From the NCBI GenBank assembly GCA_029238945.1, contig JAQZBM010000007.1:1-36269 (forward strand): a stretch of 36,269 nucleotides of DNA, given 5' to 3'. Below the pieces are notes generated by a model that saw nothing but the letters and a program-made list of their open reading frames with translations, was not told the DNA's origin and ran no database searches. Numbering within the stretch: the stretch's first letter is position 1; every line of letters starts with the position of its first letter. Positions 32,310 through 36,269 of this stretch are shown one piece after another. The stretch comes from Clostridia bacterium (GTDB lineage: Bacteria > Bacillota > Clostridia > Lutisporales > Lutisporaceae). The translations under genes were made by a program, and so were the position numbers.

Positions 32310-33737
32310 TCAAAACTGGAAGTAAAGAAATTCTGTTACGCCGCTCATTTGGAACAGCGATAAGCACAGCAGTATAGCTGCTACTATAGCAAAGCTTCGC
32401 TTTGGCTCAAAGTTTTCCGTAATCTGCTCCGTATTTCCGGCAAAAAAGGCGATGCCCATTGCCAGCAGCAGTACAGCTATAGTGTAAAAATTAAACACTA
32501 CAAATCTTCCTGCATAATGCACTATCTCGGATAAGCCCATGCCGCTAAGCTCGCTGAAATCAAACATAGTTCTGTAAACAAACAGCGCATCCTTTAGCTT
32601 GTTTGAAACAAACAGCACTCTTGTGCCTACAACCCCTGCAAAGGTCAAGGTCCATGCAAGAGGGAAGGGCAGCGACCACTTTCTCCTGGTCATGAAGTGC
32701 GCCATACAAACGAATATACCGTTTATAATGCCCCACAGCACAAAGGACCAGCCTGCTCCGTGCCAAAATCCCGAAACGAAGAACGTAATCATTACCGCGG
32801 TGTAAAACCTTACGCTGCCGCTGCCCTTTTTGTATACGCTTCTAAATACATAGTCTGATAGAAACTTTGACAGCGTCATATGCCAGCGTCTCCAATAATC
32901 CCTGAAATTCCTCGCCTTATACGGAGAATTGAAGTTCTGGGGCAGTCTGATGTTAAAGAACATTCCCAAGCCTATAGCCATATCGGCATAGCCGGATAAA
33001 TCAAAGTAATATGAGAAGGTGTATGCAAATACAGCAGTCCACGTCCTCCAAAGGCCTCCTGCATATACGTTGTCAAAAAATGCTTGGGCGTAGGTGGTCA
33101 GGGGATCGGCCAGCAGTGTCTTCTTTGCACTGCCTATAGAGAAAATAAGTATGCCCAGCATGATGCTTCTTAAATTTATGCCATTCTGTCTTCCCTCTTC
33201 AAACTGAGGGACTATATCCTTGTGGTGCACTATGGGTCCCACTATAAGCTGCGGAAAAAAGGTAATGAACAGCAAGTAGTTTAAAACAGTGTACTCCTTC
33301 GTTTCCCCTCTATAGCAATCCACCAGGTAGGCTATGAGCTGGAAGGTAAAGAAGGAAATTCCTATAGGCAGTATTATGCTTCTATAGGGTATTGCTTGTC
33401 CAGTAATTAAGTTGTAATTTTCGATAAAAAAGTTGGTATATTTGAAATATCCCAGCAAGGCAATATTTTCAATCAATCCCACAGCAAACAGGGCTTTTCT
33501 GTTTATAGCAGCAAATTTACCCTCCTGCTGTACCATCAATGAGCCAATTACATAATTGAAGAACACTGTGCCCATGAAATAGGGCAAAAATTCAAGAGTA
33601 CCTTGCGCATAGAAATAAAAAGAAGCTAAAACAAGCCAAAGCTCTGAAACCGAGTAGAGCTTAAGCTTGTTTAATATCACAAAAACGCTGAATACTACAG
33701 CGAAGAACCCCAAAAAACTATATGAAGAAAATATCAA
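32310..33737 (-). CDS. MBOAT-family membrane O-acyltransferase (AlgI/PatA-like)
   Basis: A 475-residue polytopic protein. The start is TTG at 33737, with GGAGGTAG 8 bases ahead, so that the protein begins MIFSSYSFLGFF as AlgI relatives do; the longer frame to 33803 lacks a site. Marker motifs are YFDLSGYADMAIG, NFRDYWRRWHMTLS (His286) and the catalytic region SGFWHGAGW (His326). These enzymes move acetyl groups across the membrane to a periplasmic/extracytoplasmic acceptor enzyme. It is the first gene of a pair with the SGNH protein. Confidence 0.9.
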   Translation of the reverse strand: MIFSSYSFLGFFAVVFSVFVILNKLKLYSVSELWLVLASFYFYAQGTLEFLPYFMGTVFFNYVIGSLMVQQEGKFAAINRKALFAVGLIENIALLGYFKYTNFFIENYNLITGQAIPYRSIILPIGISFFTFQLIAYLVDCYRGETKEYTVLNYLLFITFFPQLIVGPIVHHKDIVPQFEEGRQNGINLRSIMLGILIFSIGSAKKTLLADPLTTYAQAFFDNVYAGGLWRTWTAVFAYTFSYYFDLSGYADMAIGLGMFFNIRLPQNFNSPYKARNFRDYWRRWHMTLSKFLSDYVFRSVYKKGSGSVRFYTAVMITFFVSGFWHGAGWSFVLWGIINGIFVCMAHFMTRRKWSLPFPLAWTLTFAGVVGTRVLFVSNKLKDALFVYRTMFDFSELSGMGLSEIVHYAGRFVVFNFYTIAVLLLAMGIAFFAGNTEQITENFEPKRSFAIVAAILLCLSLFQMSGVTEFLYFQF

Positions 33738-33851
33738 GTGAACTACCTCCAAAATATATAAGCATAAAATATCGAAATATGAACATTCCCAAGCCGTAGC
33801 CATTTATATTATATCATATTATAGGACATTTCCCAGAGCTTTATACAGTTC

Positions 33852-35036
33852 TTAATCGCAATCCCCGGACAGAACCTTTCTAAGCTTAGCCAGGAAGTAT
33901 CCCGATGCTATAGGTGCAAGCCCCAGAAACAACAGGTATACCTGCAGTACAGAGAGATTTCGCACCATATTCAATAATATCAAAAGTATTATTGAGCTGA
34001 CAATACGCCCGCCATTCAGCACAAGGTCCTTGTTTATCATGTATTCAATCCTCATGTTTTCATCATGCGCATGATTTATAACATTATAGGTAGAGGAACT
34101 GAGCTGTATCAGAAAAAACGGAAGGAAAAATGCATCCATCGCAACGTACATCAGCAGTGTAGTATATTTCACCCTTATAGCCAAACCTACAACGGCAAGG
34201 AAAGCGCCTAATGCCCCTATAAGTATTGACAGCCTTCGCTTGGGAGGTTTTATTATCCTCTGCACCAATACATAGGAGGCAGAGGATAGGAGAGAACCCA
34301 TAAGAGTAAGCTTTCCGAGGGATAACTCGCTTTTGGTGGTTTCTATTATCAATATGTTCACTACAAAAACTATGATGACATCCCTTACACCCCATAAAGC
34401 CGTTGACCATCTTATGATGCCCCATTCCTCGCAGTTTCTTGAGAATGCCTTCCTAAAGTTCAGTCTGCCTCCATAATCCTTGCATTTCAACGTAAGGCTT
34501 ATAAGAACCAATAGAACGAAAATAGCCAGTGTCATGGTAAAAACTATACTGTACCCCTTGTTATCCTCAAACAGGCTTATTATATAGGCAGCTGTCATAG
34601 GAGCCGCTGCCGCAGCCACCCCTGAACAGCTTCCGTTATAGCCGTTGAAGGTATCTCTATTGGTGACCTCAGTAAAATCAAAGCTTAAGGTATTAAATGC
34701 CAGCCAGTAAAAGCCTGAACCTATTCCATGGATAACGCCAAGCAGATAAATATAGAGTACACCTCTGCTTCCAATAAATAGTATCAAGGTAAAAAACATA
34801 GCATATGCAAGGAGTCCCAGCCGCAGGCTCCATATCCCATTTCTCCTTTTTGATAATATGCCGCCTATGATAAAGGTTATGGGTATGACCAGATAATGAG
34901 TAAAATTATATAAAACAATAACATTAAAATTATTGGTTTGCTTCCAAAAGAATATGTTTACAAAAATATTTGAAAGCCCCATAGCAAAAGTAAATAAGGT
35001 GCTGACAAGCAGCAAAGCCTTTGCGTCTCTGCACAT
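33852..35036 (-). CDS. MFS transporter, function unknown
   Basis: A 394-residue membrane protein with about 12 predicted helices, including FAMGLSNIFVNIFFWK and LLGVIHGIGSGFYWLAFNTLSFDF. It resembles the YqgE/YxaM-like MFS group common in Bacillota, but no substrate motif is recognisable. GGAGAT is its ribosome site. It follows the MBOAT/SGNH pair's promoter region in the same orientation with a gap of about 110 bases, so the transcripts may be separate. Confidence 0.75.
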   Translation of the reverse strand: MCRDAKALLLVSTLFTFAMGLSNIFVNIFFWKQTNNFNVIVLYNFTHYLVIPITFIIGGILSKRRNGIWSLRLGLLAYAMFFTLILFIGSRGVLYIYLLGVIHGIGSGFYWLAFNTLSFDFTEVTNRDTFNGYNGSCSGVAAAAAPMTAAYIISLFEDNKGYSIVFTMTLAIFVLLVLISLTLKCKDYGGRLNFRKAFSRNCEEWGIIRWSTALWGVRDVIIVFVVNILIIETTKSELSLGKLTLMGSLLSSASYVLVQRIIKPPKRRLSILIGALGAFLAVVGLAIRVKYTTLLMYVAMDAFFLPFFLIQLSSSTYNVINHAHDENMRIEYMINKDLVLNGGRIVSSIILLILLNMVRNLSVLQVYLLFLGLAPIASGYFLAKLRKVLSGDCD

Positions 35037-35125
35037 AATTTATCTCCTTTATTTTTTCATGCCTATTTATTATGTGCACAAAAGACTTTGAATAATGAAG
35101 CATATTACAAGTAAAAAATGTCATT

Positions 35126-35998
35126 TCAGATGTCACTGCATGACTTGAAAAAGTCTTTCATAGCCTCTGTAAGATATTTATTTTTGTGGTGAACAAAGCT
35201 AAAGCGACGTTTAAATTTCAAGTCTTCCAGCTCCACTATTGCCAGCTCACCCTGTTCTAATTCCTTTTTTATGGCAATTTTTGAAATCACTGATATTCCT
35301 ATATCGGCAGCAACTGCATTCTTTATGGATTCTGCGTTATTCATTACAGCTGTCCTATGCCACTTTATCCCCAGCGAAGCCATTACCGATTCAAACAGCT
35401 CCCTGGTGCCGCTTCCCTCTTCCCTAAGTATAAAGCCGGCATCTTCAAGCTCTTTTCCCTTGATAGAATCTCTCTTAGCCCAAGGATGCTGCGGGCTGCA
35501 TATAAGCACAAGCTCATCCTCCATAAAAGGTACAACGATTAAGTCAGTAGAATGAACCTCTCCCTCCACCAATCCGAAATCTATTTCATCTTTAAAAAGC
35601 ATGTTTTCAATTACAGTAGTGTTGTCTACTATTGGCTCAATAGTTATATCAGGCTTCAGCTTCATAAACTTTTTTATTATATCAAACAGTATATAGGTTC
35701 CAATGGTTATGCTGGCTCCTATACGCAGTAAACCGCCTTCTTTGATTTCATGCATTTCCTTCTCAGCCTCATTAAAAAGGTTGATGATATGTCTTGCATA
35801 ATTTAAAAGCTTTTCTCCGCCTTGAGTAATATACAGCCTTTTGCCCAGTCTCTCAAAAAGCTTAACTTCATAGAAATGCTCCAGCTCACTAATTGCCTGA
35901 CTTACCGAGGGCTGTGATATATATAGCTTTTCAGCTGCTGCCGTCATGCTTCCTTCATCACAGACCATCATAAATATCCGAAAATGTCTCAGAGTCAT
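35126..35998 (-). CDS. LysR-family transcriptional regulator
   Basis: A 290-residue regulator. The N-terminal winged HTH (AAAEKLYISQPSVSQAISELEHFYEVKLFERLGKRLYIT, about 19-58) is canonical, followed by an inducer-binding domain (about 90-285, with EEGSGTRELFE, the segment that binds sulfate/selenate-type or acetylserine-type effectors in relatives such as CysL). It is divergent from the YeiH-type gene, which is a common arrangement for a regulator and its target. It may activate that gene in response to a sulfur compound; this is inference. Confidence 0.9.
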   Translation of the reverse strand: MTLRHFRIFMMVCDEGSMTAAAEKLYISQPSVSQAISELEHFYEVKLFERLGKRLYITQGGEKLLNYARHIINLFNEAEKEMHEIKEGGLLRIGASITIGTYILFDIIKKFMKLKPDITIEPIVDNTTVIENMLFKDEIDFGLVEGEVHSTDLIVVPFMEDELVLICSPQHPWAKRDSIKGKELEDAGFILREEGSGTRELFESVMASLGIKWHRTAVMNNAESIKNAVAADIGISVISKIAIKKELEQGELAIVELEDLKFKRRFSFVHHKNKYLTEAMKDFFKSCSDI

Positions 35999-36025
35999 AT
36001 AATCACCGCTTCCATAGGTATTTTC

Positions 36026-36048
36026 TTATAATTAATATTATATTATAG
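36026..36048. promoter_or_regulatory. Candidate LysR-type box between the divergent genes
   Basis: TTATAAT (36026-36032) and ATTATAG (36042-36048) form an inverted repeat with one mismatch in an AT-rich region, of the T-N11-A type. In such AT-rich DNA chance matches are frequent. Confidence 0.25.
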
Positions 36049-36109
36049 TATTTTACATATGTAATTTTCAAGTGTTATTGTATTTATGTAATAATTTTGG
36101 AGGTTATAC

Positions 36110-36269
36110 ATGAAGAACTTAAACACATTACAAAAAAACATTCCCGGGGTGCTTCTATGTCTGGCAATTGCTGTACCTGCTTGGTTTCTGGGCAGGAAGC
36201 TCCCAATAATCGGAGGTCCGGTATTTGGGATACTTCTAGGCATCATCATCGCTTTTTGGCATCGCCCTG
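36110..36269 (+). CDS. YeiH-type (UPF0324) putative sulfite/sulfate exporter, N-terminus only
   Basis: The first 53 codons are in the window. The ATG at 36110 follows GGAGG by 6 bases. The product starts with a short polar lead and a membrane helix with GVLLCLAIAVPAWFLGRKLP followed by IIGGPVFGILLGIIIAF, which matches the beginning of YeiH/UPF0324 proteins (ten-helix putative exporters of sulfite or related anions). It is divergent from a LysR regulator. The assignment depends only on the first 53 residues. Confidence 0.75.
   Translation, partial: MKNLNTLQKNIPGVLLCLAIAVPAWFLGRKLPIIGGPVFGILLGIIIAFWHRP

Noticed and set aside
36026-36048. Assigning the AT-rich inverted repeat firmly as a LysR site
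   Set aside because: The motif is plausible by position but so AT-rich that similar matches appear throughout the intergenic DNA, so it is kept only as a low-confidence feature.

Overview
The window is AT-rich chromosomal DNA from a Gram-positive, endospore-forming anaerobe, most likely a member of the Clostridia (Bacillota). The evidence is strong purine-rich Shine-Dalgarno sites, frequent TTG/GTG starts, many short hairpin + T-run terminators, an alpha/beta-type small acid-soluble spore protein (SASP) with a plausible forespore promoter, a putative Fe-S L-cysteine desulfidase, and an oxygen-sensitive-lifestyle gene set (nitroreductase, flavodoxin, ferritin-like protein). No rRNA, tRNA, CRISPR array, phage gene or intact insertion sequence was seen. 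The exact genus cannot be decided from the sequence alone.

Layout. 1-5.9 kb: a truncated NhaC-type antiporter (-), a ferritin-like protein (+), a CyuA-type cysteine desulfidase (-), a nitroreductase (+), and a secreted protein with a peptidoglycan-binding domain and long internal repeats (+). 5.9-8 kb (-): a DmpA/P1-family peptidase, a membrane-anchored DJ-1/PfpI protein and the SASP. 8-10.4 kb (+): an OPT-family transporter followed closely by a stand-alone PqqD-like protein. 10.4-14.2 kb (-): a TetR-controlled export operon (tetR, a 40-residue membrane protein missed by simple ORF calling, ABC ATPase, two ABC-2 permeases) driven by a textbook promoter with two palindromic operators. 14.2-19.3 kb (-): a UMF1-type MFS permease, then cyanophycin synthetase and cyanophycinase (cphB-cphA order).

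19.6-24.6 kb: PlsC-type acyltransferase (+), alanine racemase (-), tandem GNAT (-), membrane-anchored alpha/beta hydrolase (+) and an FG-GAP-like protein (-). 24.7-28.2 kb (-): an ECF sigma factor overlapping its DUF4179-type putative anti-sigma factor, which is followed by the FG-GAP-like gene, and a gluzincin oligopeptidase upstream. 28.4-31.2 kb (+): flavodoxin, lipoprotein, Yip1-like membrane protein and a MazEF-type toxin-antitoxin pair. 31.2-36.3 kb: an MBOAT/SGNH polymer O-acetylation pair (-), an MFS protein (-), and a LysR regulator (-) divergent from a truncated YeiH-type gene (+).

The least expected structure is a set of three small hairpins (two near 15.7 kb, one at 23.8 kb), each preceded on the minus strand by a GTAG tetranucleotide. 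This is the architecture of REP elements mobilised by RAYT transposases. One of them supplies the stop codon of a gene. Other items to check are the OPT + PqqD pair, the 40-residue protein in the export operon, a hairpin that sequesters a Shine-Dalgarno site downstream of the sigma/anti-sigma pair, and the repeat-built surface protein with a 21-bp tandem repeat in front of it. Most genes here are ordinary housekeeping or accessory genes, and none of the findings is proven to be a new system.
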